A program made the position numbers and the translations under genes. This document shows positions 25,458 to 33,813 of a stretch of DNA of 64,000 bases, piece after piece. Position 1 is the first letter of the stretch. Each line of letters begins with the position of its first letter. The notes beneath the pieces were generated by a model. It ran no database searches, was not told the origin of the DNA, and saw only the letters and a list, made by a program, of their open reading frames with translations. The stretch comes from Kutzneria sp. CA-103260. Its GTDB lineage: Bacteria; Actinomycetota; Actinomycetes; Mycobacteriales; Pseudonocardiaceae. The stretch spans positions 3,100,001 through 3,164,000 of the forward strand of contig NZ_CP073318.1 of the NCBI RefSeq assembly GCF_018263855.1, written 5' to 3'.

Positions 25458-27062
25458 ATGTCACGCCCATATCTCCCCGGCACCGTCAACAGCCATCGGG
25501 TCCTGTTGGTGTCCGGCTTGTGGCCCTACGACACCGTGGACGAGAAGAAGGCCGTCGGCCGGCTGAACATCTTCCACAATCGCGAGTTGCGCGAAGGGAT
25601 CACCGCGCTGGTCGGCGCCGACTCGGTCTACGACATCGGGCTGCGGGGTGCGGACGGCGGCCAGCCGCTGTTCCGTCCGAACACGGTGTCGGAGCCGACT
25701 CTGGTGTCGGTGGCGCTGAGGTCACTGCTGCCCGACGACGTGCACGTCACCGATCAGGAACTGGCCGATCTGCTGCACTCCGACGGCCGGTCGGAGGAGG
25801 ACTTGAGGGCCGCCGCGCGAGACGCCGTGTGCCTGTTGTCAACCAGCTATGTGACGAACTTCCCGGACCTGCGCAAGGTCGTCGACAAGCTGCGGGAGCT
25901 GTCGGTCGGATACGTCGTCGCGGGCGGCTATCTGGCGACCCGCAACCCTGACGCCGTCCTCGACTGCGGCGTGGACGCCGTTGTCGTCGGCGACGCGGAG
26001 GACTCGATCGCCGCGCTGCTGCGGTGCCTGCGCGGTGGGGACGACTGGAGCAGCGTGCCGAATCTCTGGTACGGGACCGAGGACGGCGGCAAGGCCTACA
26101 CCTTCGACCGCCTGGTCGCGCTGGACAGCATTCCCGTCACCATGCCGGACGGCGACCTGTCGGGGATCTCCGTGCCGTACGAGTCGATGCGCGGTTGCCC
26201 GTACAAGTGCGCGTTCTGCTCCTACCCGCTGGTGACCACCAAATGGCGGTTCAAGAGCGCTGAGAAGCTGCTGGCGGACTGGCAGGCCATCGAGCGCAGC
26301 GGCGCCAAGGAGATCATCGCGCTGGACTCGACGTTCACGATCCCGCCGAAGCGTCTGCGAGACTTCCTCGATCTCTACCACGAGGCTGGCCTGACCATCC
26401 CGTGGGGCGCGTACTCCAGGGTCACGCCGTTACGCAACGAGGAGACGGTGATCCAGCTGAAGCGGGCCAACAACCGCTGGCTGTCCATCGGTTTCGAGAG
26501 CGGCAGCCAGCACATGCTCGACCTGATGAACAAGGGCACCCGGCTCAAGGACGCCTATCCGGCGCTGGCCCACCTGCGCAAGCACCGAGTCGCGCCGTGG
26601 TCGAACTTCATCATCGGGTACCCGGGCGAGACCGAAGAGACTGTCGATGCGACCACAACCTTCATGTCCGAACACATCTTCGGTTTCTACGGCATCTACG
26701 TCTTCAACATCCGCGACCGAGCCATGCCGGTGCTCAGCGATCCGGGTGCCAACGTCCACTGGGAGGACGTGGGCAGCGACTGGACGCATTCCACCATGAA
26801 CAGCGACCAGGCCACCGAACTGCGTTGGCGGACTTACGTCCGGGTCTGTCTGGCGAACCCCGACGCGATCAACGTCGACGTCTTCCGCGGCAGCAACGTC
26901 GAGAAGGAGTACGGGGTCTGGGACCGGGCATTCAGCGCGCTCAAGCACATCGAGGCGTGGGCGCTGCGCTGGATCGACCCCACGACCGTGGCGGCTGAGG
27001 GCGGGGACGACATCGCGGGGTCCGAACGGGCGCTGCGCGACCTGCTCGCCCCGCTCGGCTGA
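25458..27062 (+). CDS. B12-dependent-type radical SAM enzyme
   Basis: A 534-aa protein. Residues about 10-215 look like the Rossmann-type N-terminal domain of cobalamin-dependent radical SAM enzymes (CLLSTSYVTNFPDL, VVAGGYLATRNPD, VVVGDAEDSI). The radical SAM motif CPYKCAFC gives Cys at about 247, 251 and 254, followed by the SAM-binding strands (EIIALDSTF, LSIGFESGSQHMLDLMNKGT, IIGYPGETEET). This class does methylations at unactivated carbons and assorted rearrangements. A good GGAGGA site precedes the ATG. It sits in the middle of the operon and could C-methylate or remodel the carrier-linked amino acid or the cyclitol; which is unclear. Confidence 0.83.
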   Translation: MSRPYLPGTVNSHRVLLVSGLWPYDTVDEKKAVGRLNIFHNRELREGITALVGADSVYDIGLRGADGGQPLFRPNTVSEPTLVSVALRSLLPDDVHVTDQELADLLHSDGRSEEDLRAAARDAVCLLSTSYVTNFPDLRKVVDKLRELSVGYVVAGGYLATRNPDAVLDCGVDAVVVGDAEDSIAALLRCLRGGDDWSSVPNLWYGTEDGGKAYTFDRLVALDSIPVTMPDGDLSGISVPYESMRGCPYKCAFCSYPLVTTKWRFKSAEKLLADWQAIERSGAKEIIALDSTFTIPPKRLRDFLDLYHEAGLTIPWGAYSRVTPLRNEETVIQLKRANNRWLSIGFESGSQHMLDLMNKGTRLKDAYPALAHLRKHRVAPWSNFIIGYPGETEETVDATTTFMSEHIFGFYGIYVFNIRDRAMPVLSDPGANVHWEDVGSDWTHSTMNSDQATELRWRTYVRVCLANPDAINVDVFRGSNVEKEYGVWDRAFSALKHIEAWALRWIDPTTVAAEGGDDIAGSERALRDLLAPLG

Positions 27063-27073
27063 ACGGAGGATTC

Positions 27074-28063
27074 TTGCCCATCATCGAGAACCGCCCCGTC
27101 GGCGTGCTCGCCGGAGGCCGGGGCGTGCTGCAGGGCTCGTCAGAAGTGGTCGCCGGGCGCGTCAAGACGCTGCTGGAGTCGGCCGACATCGCTGCCGCTG
27201 TGTTCCAGTACGGCAGCGAGGAGTTCGCCGCCGCGCTCGCCCGCGGGGACCTGCGCCTGCTCCAGGACGTCACCTACGGCGTCTACGGCCGGGCCGAGTC
27301 GCTGGCCGCCGCGGCCGGCCTCGGCTTCGTCGGGACCGGGGCACGACAGGCAGAGGTCTACGACAAAGTGCGGCTGAAGACCTTTCTCTCGCGAAGCCGG
27401 GTGCGCACGCCGGCCCATGTTGTGCTCGACGCCCACGCGCAGCCGTCCAGCTGGTCGGCTATCAGCCTGCTGGCGGGCCCGATCGTGGTGAAGCCGGCCA
27501 CCGCGGACCTGCTCAGCGCGGGCGTGCGGTTCTTCGACGCCGCGGACCCGTGGCAGCCAGAGCTGCGCGAGCACATCGGGCAGCTGTTCGCCCTCGACCA
27601 GACCGTTCTGGTGGAGCGCTATGTTCCAGGGCTGGAGATCTGTCTCGGCTACGAGGTGTCGCGCCGGGGGTTCGAGATGTACCGGCCGCTCACCATAACG
27701 AAGGAAGCCCTGCTCTTCGACCACTCGGTCAAGACGTCCAAGCGGTACGCGTTCACACCGGTCGACGTTCCCGCGTCGGCGCTGCGCCAACTGAGTCGGC
27801 TCGGGCGGACGATGGCGGCGGAGTTCGACCTCACCGGGTGCTTCTACGTGAACGCGATCGTGGCGGACGACGGCGACGTGTCGGTGTTCGACGCCGGTGC
27901 GACAGTCGGCCTGACGGAGCACAGCTACTTCCCAGCCGCGGCTGCCTTGCGGGGCGATGCGCTCGACGACCTCCTCGTCCGGCAGTTCGTCGAACCGGTT
28001 GAGGATCTGTTGCGCCGGGAAAGCGCCACGCAACGCGAGCCGGCCGAGATGGAGACACGCTGA
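27074..28063 (+). CDS. ATP-grasp ligase, D-Ala-D-Ala-ligase-like
   Basis: A 329-aa ATP-grasp enzyme. The N-terminus GVLAGGRGVLQGSSE is the Ddl-type first domain. Y/K substrate-lid residues are in AEVYDKVRLKTFL, the ATP Lys in GPIVVKPA and the adenine-side hinge in VLVERYVPGLEICLGYE. The C-terminal FDAGATVGLTEHSYFP resembles the NT-PGLT-SxxP loop of Ddl, but the metal-binding Asn is replaced (AGAT), which is odd. It starts at TTG 27074 after CGGAGG. These ligases make amides via acyl phosphates, so it could couple two amino acids or an amino acid to an amine. The altered loop means the activity needs a test. Confidence 0.78.
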   Translation: MPIIENRPVGVLAGGRGVLQGSSEVVAGRVKTLLESADIAAAVFQYGSEEFAAALARGDLRLLQDVTYGVYGRAESLAAAAGLGFVGTGARQAEVYDKVRLKTFLSRSRVRTPAHVVLDAHAQPSSWSAISLLAGPIVVKPATADLLSAGVRFFDAADPWQPELREHIGQLFALDQTVLVERYVPGLEICLGYEVSRRGFEMYRPLTITKEALLFDHSVKTSKRYAFTPVDVPASALRQLSRLGRTMAAEFDLTGCFYVNAIVADDGDVSVFDAGATVGLTEHSYFPAAAALRGDALDDLLVRQFVEPVEDLLRRESATQREPAEMETR

Positions 28064-28987
28064 GTGGACGCCTGGCTGGACGGCGAGACTGTCGCCGAGG
28101 AATCAGTGACCCTGCACGTCAACAGTGTGACGGCGGCGCTCGGAACGGCGTTCTTCGAGGCGATGCGCTGCTACCCAGTGTCCAGACGCGGCGCCGCGGT
28201 GTTCCGCTTTGAGGCGCACTACCGCCGGCTTGTCCGCTCGCTCTCCGTGGTGGGGGCCCGGCTTCCGCTCACCGCCGAGGATCTGCTGTCCGCGGTCGCG
28301 GAGATCGTAAGCGCGAACTCGGCCGCAGGTCAGGCCTGCTACATCAAGGTGATGGTCTTCTGGGACACCGTACTCAGCGGCACTTCCCTCGTCGACCTCG
28401 GCGAGTTCACACCAAGGGTCGCGGTGTTCCTTCGCACGACACCGGACTCCTTCTTCCATAACTGCCCGCGGCTGCGCTGCCGGATCTCGTCGTGGCGCCG
28501 TATGGACGACAACGCCATGCCAGCCCAGGCCAAAGCGACCGCGAACTACTACAACGCGCGCCTCGGCCTGACCGAGGCGCTCGCCGCCGGCTACGACAAC
28601 GCGATCTTCCTCAACGGCCGCGGCGCGGTCACAGAGGCGGCGGAGGCCAACGTGTTCGTCGTCGACCGGCGCGCCATGACGGTCGCCACGCCCTCGCTCG
28701 ACAGCGGGGTGCTGCCTGGTGTGATCCGTGACTCCGTCCTGGAGGTGCTGCGCGGCGACGCCCGCTTCCAGGTCTGCGAGGAGCGGCTCCATCCGATGGA
28801 CCTCTACGCGGCGGACGAGGTCTTCCTGACCAATACCGCCCAACTCGTCAGGCAGGTCAGCGAGATCGACGGACGGCAGTTGGCCACCGGCCCCGGCACT
28901 CTCGCCGGTGACCTCCGAGCCGAACTCGTCGACATCCTGTTCCGGCCCGACCGGCGCCCGGAGTGGTTCGCAGCACTTCCCATCTAG
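28064..28987 (+). CDS. Class IV aminotransferase (BCAT/ADC-lyase/DAAT fold)
   Basis: A 307-aa PLP enzyme of fold type IV. The PLP lysine is in AKATANYYNARLGLTEA and the conserved block AIFLNGRGAVTEAAEANVFVV follows, with the LDSGVLPGVIRDSVLE phosphate-binding part after it. These residues fit a branched-chain-type transaminase. The GTG start is directly adjacent to the ATP-grasp stop (TGA-GTG), so the two are translationally coupled. It may form the amino acid loaded on the carrier protein or aminate the cyclitol-derived ketone; fold type I enzymes are more usual for cyclitols, which favours the amino acid role. Confidence 0.85.
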   Translation: MDAWLDGETVAEESVTLHVNSVTAALGTAFFEAMRCYPVSRRGAAVFRFEAHYRRLVRSLSVVGARLPLTAEDLLSAVAEIVSANSAAGQACYIKVMVFWDTVLSGTSLVDLGEFTPRVAVFLRTTPDSFFHNCPRLRCRISSWRRMDDNAMPAQAKATANYYNARLGLTEALAAGYDNAIFLNGRGAVTEAAEANVFVVDRRAMTVATPSLDSGVLPGVIRDSVLEVLRGDARFQVCEERLHPMDLYAADEVFLTNTAQLVRQVSEIDGRQLATGPGTLAGDLRAELVDILFRPDRRPEWFAALPI

Positions 28988-29002
28988 CCCCATGGAGCAC
29001 AC

Positions 29003-29806
29003 ATGCATCGGACGGCCCAACAGAACGACGTGCTCATCGACGGTCTCACCCGCCGTTTCGAGCGCCAGAAACCTGCCGTGGACTACATGGCGGAGCACTT
29101 CGGCGTCGGACCGGTGGCGGACTTCGGCTGCGGCAACGGCATCCCGCTCGCCTACCAGGCAGACCGACACCCGGACCTGTTCTTCGTGGGAGTCGACCAC
29201 AGCACCGACATCCTCAACCGCAACCTCGCGCGGGACCGCGCCAACGTGCTGCTCGTCACCGCCGATTTGGCAAGTCGGACGTTCCCCGACGACAGCCTGG
29301 GAAGCGCCGTCTTCAATCGCTCACTACACGAGGTGTACTCCCTTTTTGGCGAGGCAGGGCTGAAGCAGGCCGTGACCGCGGCGCGCAACGCGCTTCACCC
29401 CGGCGGACGCGTGTTGGTGTACGAGAACGCGGTCCCCAGCCGGGACCGGGTCGCCCTGCGCATCGTCACGGACGAGGTGCGCGAGCTGTTCACCCGCTTC
29501 ATCCGCGACTACTCCGTCCGCCCGGTGCCCTGGACGCAGAAGACCCCGGACACCGTCGTCCTCCAAGAGGACGACGCGCTGGAGTTCCTCACCAAATATC
29601 GCGACCCCGACTGGGAGTCGGAGATGCGCGAGGTGCACTTCCTCTACTCGCTGGAGGAGTGGGACGCGGTCCTTGCCTCCTGCGGTCTGGAAAAAGTGGC
29701 TGTCCGGCGTTTCGACGATCGCCAGATCCTCGCCACGGACGGCGTGGAACCCGGCTGGGAAATCGCCGACTTCAAGCATGTCCTGGTCTACCGGCGGCCG
29801 GCGTGA
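29003..29806 (+). CDS. SAM-dependent class I methyltransferase
   Basis: A 267-aa methyltransferase. Motif I is VADFGCGNG (about 37-45), the acidic end of strand 2 is FVGVDHSTDIL, and motif III is NALHPGGRVLVYENA. The C-terminal part (MREVHFLYSLEEWDAVLASCGL) is family-typical and helps bind the substrate. An N-, O- or C-methyl acceptor cannot be told from sequence. Its stop overlaps the transketolase start (GTGA). A 15-bp gap separates it from the aminotransferase gene, so it belongs to the same operon. Confidence 0.82.
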   Translation: MHRTAQQNDVLIDGLTRRFERQKPAVDYMAEHFGVGPVADFGCGNGIPLAYQADRHPDLFFVGVDHSTDILNRNLARDRANVLLVTADLASRTFPDDSLGSAVFNRSLHEVYSLFGEAGLKQAVTAARNALHPGGRVLVYENAVPSRDRVALRIVTDEVRELFTRFIRDYSVRPVPWTQKTPDTVVLQEDDALEFLTKYRDPDWESEMREVHFLYSLEEWDAVLASCGLEKVAVRRFDDRQILATDGVEPGWEIADFKHVLVYRRPA

Positions 29807-30615
29807 CAACGGCGACAGCAGCCGCCCGCGAGGCCTGGGACCTGATTCGCCAGCGAGACAAGGCACGGCAGATCCGCGAACAGACGCTGCGGCTGTCCCA
29901 GGGACGGCCGCATCATCTTGGTGGCCAGCTGTCCTGTGTGGAGATCCTGGTGTCCATCTTCTACGGTCACGCGCCCACGCTCCCCGACACCAGATTCGTG
30001 TTGTCCAAGGGGCACGCGTGCATCACGTTGTACGCGATACTCGCCGACCTGGGTCTCATTCCGGCGGAGGAGCTGGAGACGATCATGGAGGCGGGAGGGC
30101 GGCTGCTGGGGCACCCGTGCCGGACCACGACGCCCGCGGTGGACGCTTCGACCGGGTCGCTGGGCATGGGGCTGTCGATGGCGGCGGGGATGGCGCTTGC
30201 CGCACGGACCACTGGGCGCGAGACGCACGTGCACGCTTTGCTGGGCGACGGTGAAATGCAGTCCGGGCAGGTGTGGGAGGCCCTGATGCTGATGGGTCAC
30301 CATCAACTCGACACCGTGCACACCGTCATCGACTGCAACGGCGCGCAGGCCGACGGCGACACCGCCGACATCATCGGCCTCGAACCGCTCCCGGCGCGGC
30401 TGGAGGCGATGGGCCTGGAAGCTGTCGAATGCGATGGGCACGACCTGGCAGCACTCAACGAAGCGCTCGCCGAACCCCGCCGGGGCCGGCCCCGCGTAAT
30501 CGTCGCCCGGACCGTCAAGGGCAAGAGCGTTCCGATGATGGAAGGTGACAACCGCTGGCACAGCGGCGCCCTGTCCAGGGACCAGCTCGCGAATGCGCTC
30601 GCCTCTCTCTACTGA
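29803..30615 (+). CDS. Transketolase, N-terminal (TPP-binding) subunit
   Basis: A 270-aa half-transketolase. The thiamine-diphosphate motif GDGEMQSGQVWEA begins at about 148 and ends with the Asn of DCNG (about 179). Earlier SKGHACITLYAIL and STGSLGMGLSMAAGMA are transketolase signatures, including the catalytic His. It needs the next gene product to form the active site. The GTG start overlaps the methyltransferase stop. Two-subunit transketolases occur in rifamycin and other clusters and make or use C2 units. In this window it could make sedoheptulose 7-phosphate for the cyclase at 33814, which would link blocks c and d. An acyl-carrier C2 transfer is the alternative. Confidence 0.9.
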   Translation: MTTATAAAREAWDLIRQRDKARQIREQTLRLSQGRPHHLGGQLSCVEILVSIFYGHAPTLPDTRFVLSKGHACITLYAILADLGLIPAEELETIMEAGGRLLGHPCRTTTPAVDASTGSLGMGLSMAAGMALAARTTGRETHVHALLGDGEMQSGQVWEALMLMGHHQLDTVHTVIDCNGAQADGDTADIIGLEPLPARLEAMGLEAVECDGHDLAALNEALAEPRRGRPRVIVARTVKGKSVPMMEGDNRWHSGALSRDQLANALASLY

Positions 30616-30625
30616 ACGGAGCACG

Positions 30626-31534
30626 GTGAAGAGGTTCTCCAGGCTACTGCTCGACACGATGGAGACGGACTCCCGAGTCGTCGTGCTGGACGCCGACCTG
30701 TCGCGCAGCAGCGGATCGGCCGCGGTGGCTGACAGATGGCCGGACCGCTTCGTGAACACGGGGATCGCCGAGCAGAACACCATGGGCGTCGCCGCCGGGA
30801 TGGCGCTGCTCGGGCTGCGCCCGATCGTGCACACGTTCGCGGCGTTCGCAACGATGCGGGCCTGCGAACAGATCCGCACGTCGATCGCCTACCAACAGCT
30901 GAACGTCACCATCTGCGCGAGCAAGGGAGGTCTCGCCGCGTCGCGTTCGGGTCCGACCCACCACGCGACCGAGGACCTCGCCATCATGCGGGCAATTCCC
31001 GGCATGACCGTGCTGGCGCCCCGCGACTTCCGCGACCTGACCGCGTCGTTCCCGGAGGTGCTGGACCTTCCGGGACCGGTGTACATCCGGATGCCGCCCG
31101 AGCAGGAGCCTGACGACCTGACGGGCTCCGTGCCGTCCATCGGCGCGGGTGTTGTGCTCCAGAAGGGAGCCGACGTCGTGCTCGCCTTCACCGGTAGCAT
31201 GACGAGGACGGTACGCCAGTCCGCCGAGCGCCTCAGCGCCAAGGGGCTTGACGTCGGCATCATCTACCTGCCGTCCGTAAAGCCCCTCGACGACGGCCTC
31301 ATCGAGCAATGCGCCAGGACGGCTCGGCTGGTGGTCACCGTCGAGGAGCACAACGTCATCGGCGGCCTGGGATCAGCGGTGGCCGAAGTGCTGTCAGCCC
31401 GCCGATCGGCGCCGCTGCTGCGGCTGGGGGTCGAGGATCGTTTCTGCTACGCGTCGGGCACCCACGAGGAGATGCTCGACGCCTACTGTGTGTCGGTCGA
31501 AGAACTTGTCCAGCAGGTCATGGAGCGTTGTTAG
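30626..31534 (+). CDS. Transketolase, C-terminal (pyrimidine-binding) subunit
   Basis: A 302-aa partner of the preceding subunit. The catalytic Glu that activates thiamine diphosphate is in GIAEQNTMGVAAGMA (Glu at about 49). The Rossmann-type C-terminal domain (VVLAFTGSMTRTV, VTVEEHNVIGGLGSAVAEVL) is complete. The GTG start at 30626 has ACGGAG upstream and lies 10 bp after the N-subunit stop. The ORF could extend upstream but would overlap the other subunit without a ribosome site. Both halves together equal a normal transketolase, so this is a natural split, not a frameshift. Confidence 0.9.
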   Translation: MKRFSRLLLDTMETDSRVVVLDADLSRSSGSAAVADRWPDRFVNTGIAEQNTMGVAAGMALLGLRPIVHTFAAFATMRACEQIRTSIAYQQLNVTICASKGGLAASRSGPTHHATEDLAIMRAIPGMTVLAPRDFRDLTASFPEVLDLPGPVYIRMPPEQEPDDLTGSVPSIGAGVVLQKGADVVLAFTGSMTRTVRQSAERLSAKGLDVGIIYLPSVKPLDDGLIEQCARTARLVVTVEEHNVIGGLGSAVAEVLSARRSAPLLRLGVEDRFCYASGTHEEMLDAYCVSVEELVQQVMERC

Positions 31535-33772
31535 ATGAGTCCCGAATCCTCACAACGGGCAGCCGACAGCGTCCGCACCCAACTCGCGGACCTGGTCGGG
31601 ATGTACCCCGAGCTCGCCACATTCCACCAGACGGTCGTCGGGCGGCTTCCCGACACATGCCTGGAGTTGCTGCCGCGTACGGCGCTGGTCGTCGTCCCTC
31701 CGGACGGACTGATGCAGGGAGTGCACCGGCGGCTGCTCGACGAACACGGCGAACACGTGGTGGCTTTCCGGTTCCGCGTTCTGAGCCAGCGTCTTGCCGA
31801 GCGCCTCTACCTGGACGGTCTCGTGACGCGGGCGCCGGGGCGCCACATTCGGTCGTGGTGGATCAAGAGCAAGCTCTTCGACCTCGGAGAGGCGCTGGTC
31901 CTCCTCATGCGACACCCGACGGACCCCGGGTTCCAGGCGACCGTCACGGCGTTGAAGGGCGCCTCCGATCCGATGCTCGCGAAGCCAGGCACGTATCGGG
32001 AGCACTACCGGACCCCGAACAAGACCTTCGGCCTCCTGCACAGCTCCGACGACCTGCTGAGCATGTTGTACGAGGCGAACGTCCTGTTCGAACCCGAGGG
32101 CCTCACCCAGTTGTTGACCAAGCCGTGCTGGGACCCCGCACACCGGGCCCTCGTGTCCGGCTACGAAGGTGGAGTGAGCGTACGCAGGATCGAGTCCTAC
32201 CGCGTGCTCTACCGGCTGAAGCGGCGGCTGCTGGCCGAACCGACGGCGGCGGGAGTGTTGCCAGTGTCGCTGCTCGAAGCGGTCGAGGAGAACTACCGGA
32301 CCGCCCTCGACGTGGTCGCCGCCGACCCTGGGCATATCGCGGAGACGGTGACGGTTGCTCGGCTTCTCGTGGAGGAGCGCGGACTGCTCGACGGCATCCA
32401 CCCGCACGCCGGCGTTTTGGCGGCCCCCCAGGAAGAGGACCTCCGAGTGGCGGGCGCCGAGGAACAGCGCGTGCGGGTCAAGACCGCGCTGGCCTGCTTG
32501 CGGACGCTGACCGAGCCGACTGCTCTTCGCACGGCCGGTTTCGAGAGCCTGGAGTCCTCGCTGGAGGCCCTCGGCATCCCGCTGACCGCGCTGGAACGCA
32601 CCGTCTTAGAAAGCCTCTTCTTCTTCTACGCGACCGATCCGCCGCGAGCCACAGTGACGACATCAGCCGGTGCAGCCAGAAGGAGCGCAGCCATGCCCAA
32701 CGCTTACCAACAGGTGCTCGACGCCGCCGAGAAGCTTGAGGATTACCCGCTTTCCCCTTCTGATGTGGCGGAGCTGGGTCGGACGGGTCTGGAAGCGACC
32801 GCAGGCCGATTGGCCTTCATGATCGTCACGCCCGACGCCGTGCACCGTGGCCTGCACGCGGACACCCTGACCAAGGTGCACAACGCCGGCTTCCGCGTCC
32901 TCGCGCACCAGACCAGAAATCTGCGCGACAGCGACATCGAGGAACTCTACAAGGACGGGCTGCGCGCCAAGATCCTGGAAAACCGGCGAACGCACTGGTA
33001 TCTGACCCGTAAAGGGCTGGGCTTCGGCACCTCTCTCGGCCTACTCCTCCATCACCCCGACGGCGACGCGTGCGAGCGGCTGCTGCGGCTGAAGGGCGCC
33101 TCGAAGCCGGCCGAAGCGACGCCCGACTCGGTCCGTGGCTCACTGGGCAGCTACTCGAAGATCCTGGCACTGATGCACAGCTCGGACACTCCCCCGGCCG
33201 TGCTGCGCGAGTGCCTTCTGTACTTCACCGCCGAGCAGGTCCGCGGCGCGCTCTCTCAACTCGCCGAACACCCCACGCCGCAGGGGACCCCGATCTCTCT
33301 GCTGGTTGAGGCGCTCTCCCCGACCACCTCGTACGACGACCCGTTCACGGTCCTGTACGCGCTGAAGATCCGGATCTCCCACGCCCTCGCGGCACACCCG
33401 CTGACCGGCGCCGAACTCCAGCCCATGCTGGAACAGCACCTGAGCGGCCTGCGCGCCATGCGTGCGACGCTGAGCGCGGATCGAGTCCCTTGGCCGTCTC
33501 GAACGGCTGCCGTGGGCCACGAACTCGAGCGGGAGCACAAGCTGCTCGTCGAGGGCGCGCTCGCCCAGAGCCCGCAGTCGGCCCCGGGCGAGTCGCTCGA
33601 ACGGCTGGCCTGGCACCGGCTGGCCCTCACCGCCCGGCAGCTGGCCGACCAACAGGGCTTCGGACAGCTCGACATGGACCAGGTGAGGGCGGCGCTCCAT
33701 GCCGCGCACGTCCACCTGACCTCATGGGAGGCGTTGCTCGTGGAGAACCTGGTCTTCTTCTGGGAGCCGTGA
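31535..33772 (+). CDS. Tandem NDP-kinase-like protein (two modules), function unknown
   Basis: A 745-aa protein made of two repeats of about 370 residues. Each begins with a nucleoside-diphosphate-kinase-like domain. In module 1, PDG (about 56-58) matches the KPDAV/RG strand, KGASDP (141-146) and PGTYR (151-155) match the NDPK G-[AE]-TNP and PGTIR segments, and LLHSSD (167-172) matches the catalytic NxxHGSD loop. In module 2 the same points are PDAVHRG (433-439), KGASKP (520-525), VRG (533-535) and LMHSSD (546-551). The phospho-accepting His is kept in both; the ATP Lys of KPD is Pro/Thr and the Asn three before the His is Gly/Ala. Each module ends in a helical part finishing with similar LE/ENLxFF motifs. 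It is the last gene of block c. Confidence 0.78.
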   Translation: MSPESSQRAADSVRTQLADLVGMYPELATFHQTVVGRLPDTCLELLPRTALVVVPPDGLMQGVHRRLLDEHGEHVVAFRFRVLSQRLAERLYLDGLVTRAPGRHIRSWWIKSKLFDLGEALVLLMRHPTDPGFQATVTALKGASDPMLAKPGTYREHYRTPNKTFGLLHSSDDLLSMLYEANVLFEPEGLTQLLTKPCWDPAHRALVSGYEGGVSVRRIESYRVLYRLKRRLLAEPTAAGVLPVSLLEAVEENYRTALDVVAADPGHIAETVTVARLLVEERGLLDGIHPHAGVLAAPQEEDLRVAGAEEQRVRVKTALACLRTLTEPTALRTAGFESLESSLEALGIPLTALERTVLESLFFFYATDPPRATVTTSAGAARRSAAMPNAYQQVLDAAEKLEDYPLSPSDVAELGRTGLEATAGRLAFMIVTPDAVHRGLHADTLTKVHNAGFRVLAHQTRNLRDSDIEELYKDGLRAKILENRRTHWYLTRKGLGFGTSLGLLLHHPDGDACERLLRLKGASKPAEATPDSVRGSLGSYSKILALMHSSDTPPAVLRECLLYFTAEQVRGALSQLAEHPTPQGTPISLLVEALSPTTSYDDPFTVLYALKIRISHALAAHPLTGAELQPMLEQHLSGLRAMRATLSADRVPWPSRTAAVGHELEREHKLLVEGALAQSPQSAPGESLERLAWHRLALTARQLADQQGFGQLDMDQVRAALHAAHVHLTSWEALLVENLVFFWEP

Positions 33773-33813
33773 CTTGGCCACCGACTTCGGTGCTCAGTGG
33801 ACGTAGTCCTCGA

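Noticed and set aside
12674..33772. NRPS or PKS megasynthase modules
   Set aside because: No adenylation, ketosynthase or multi-carrier proteins are present; carrier protein and condensation-fold proteins are all free-standing.
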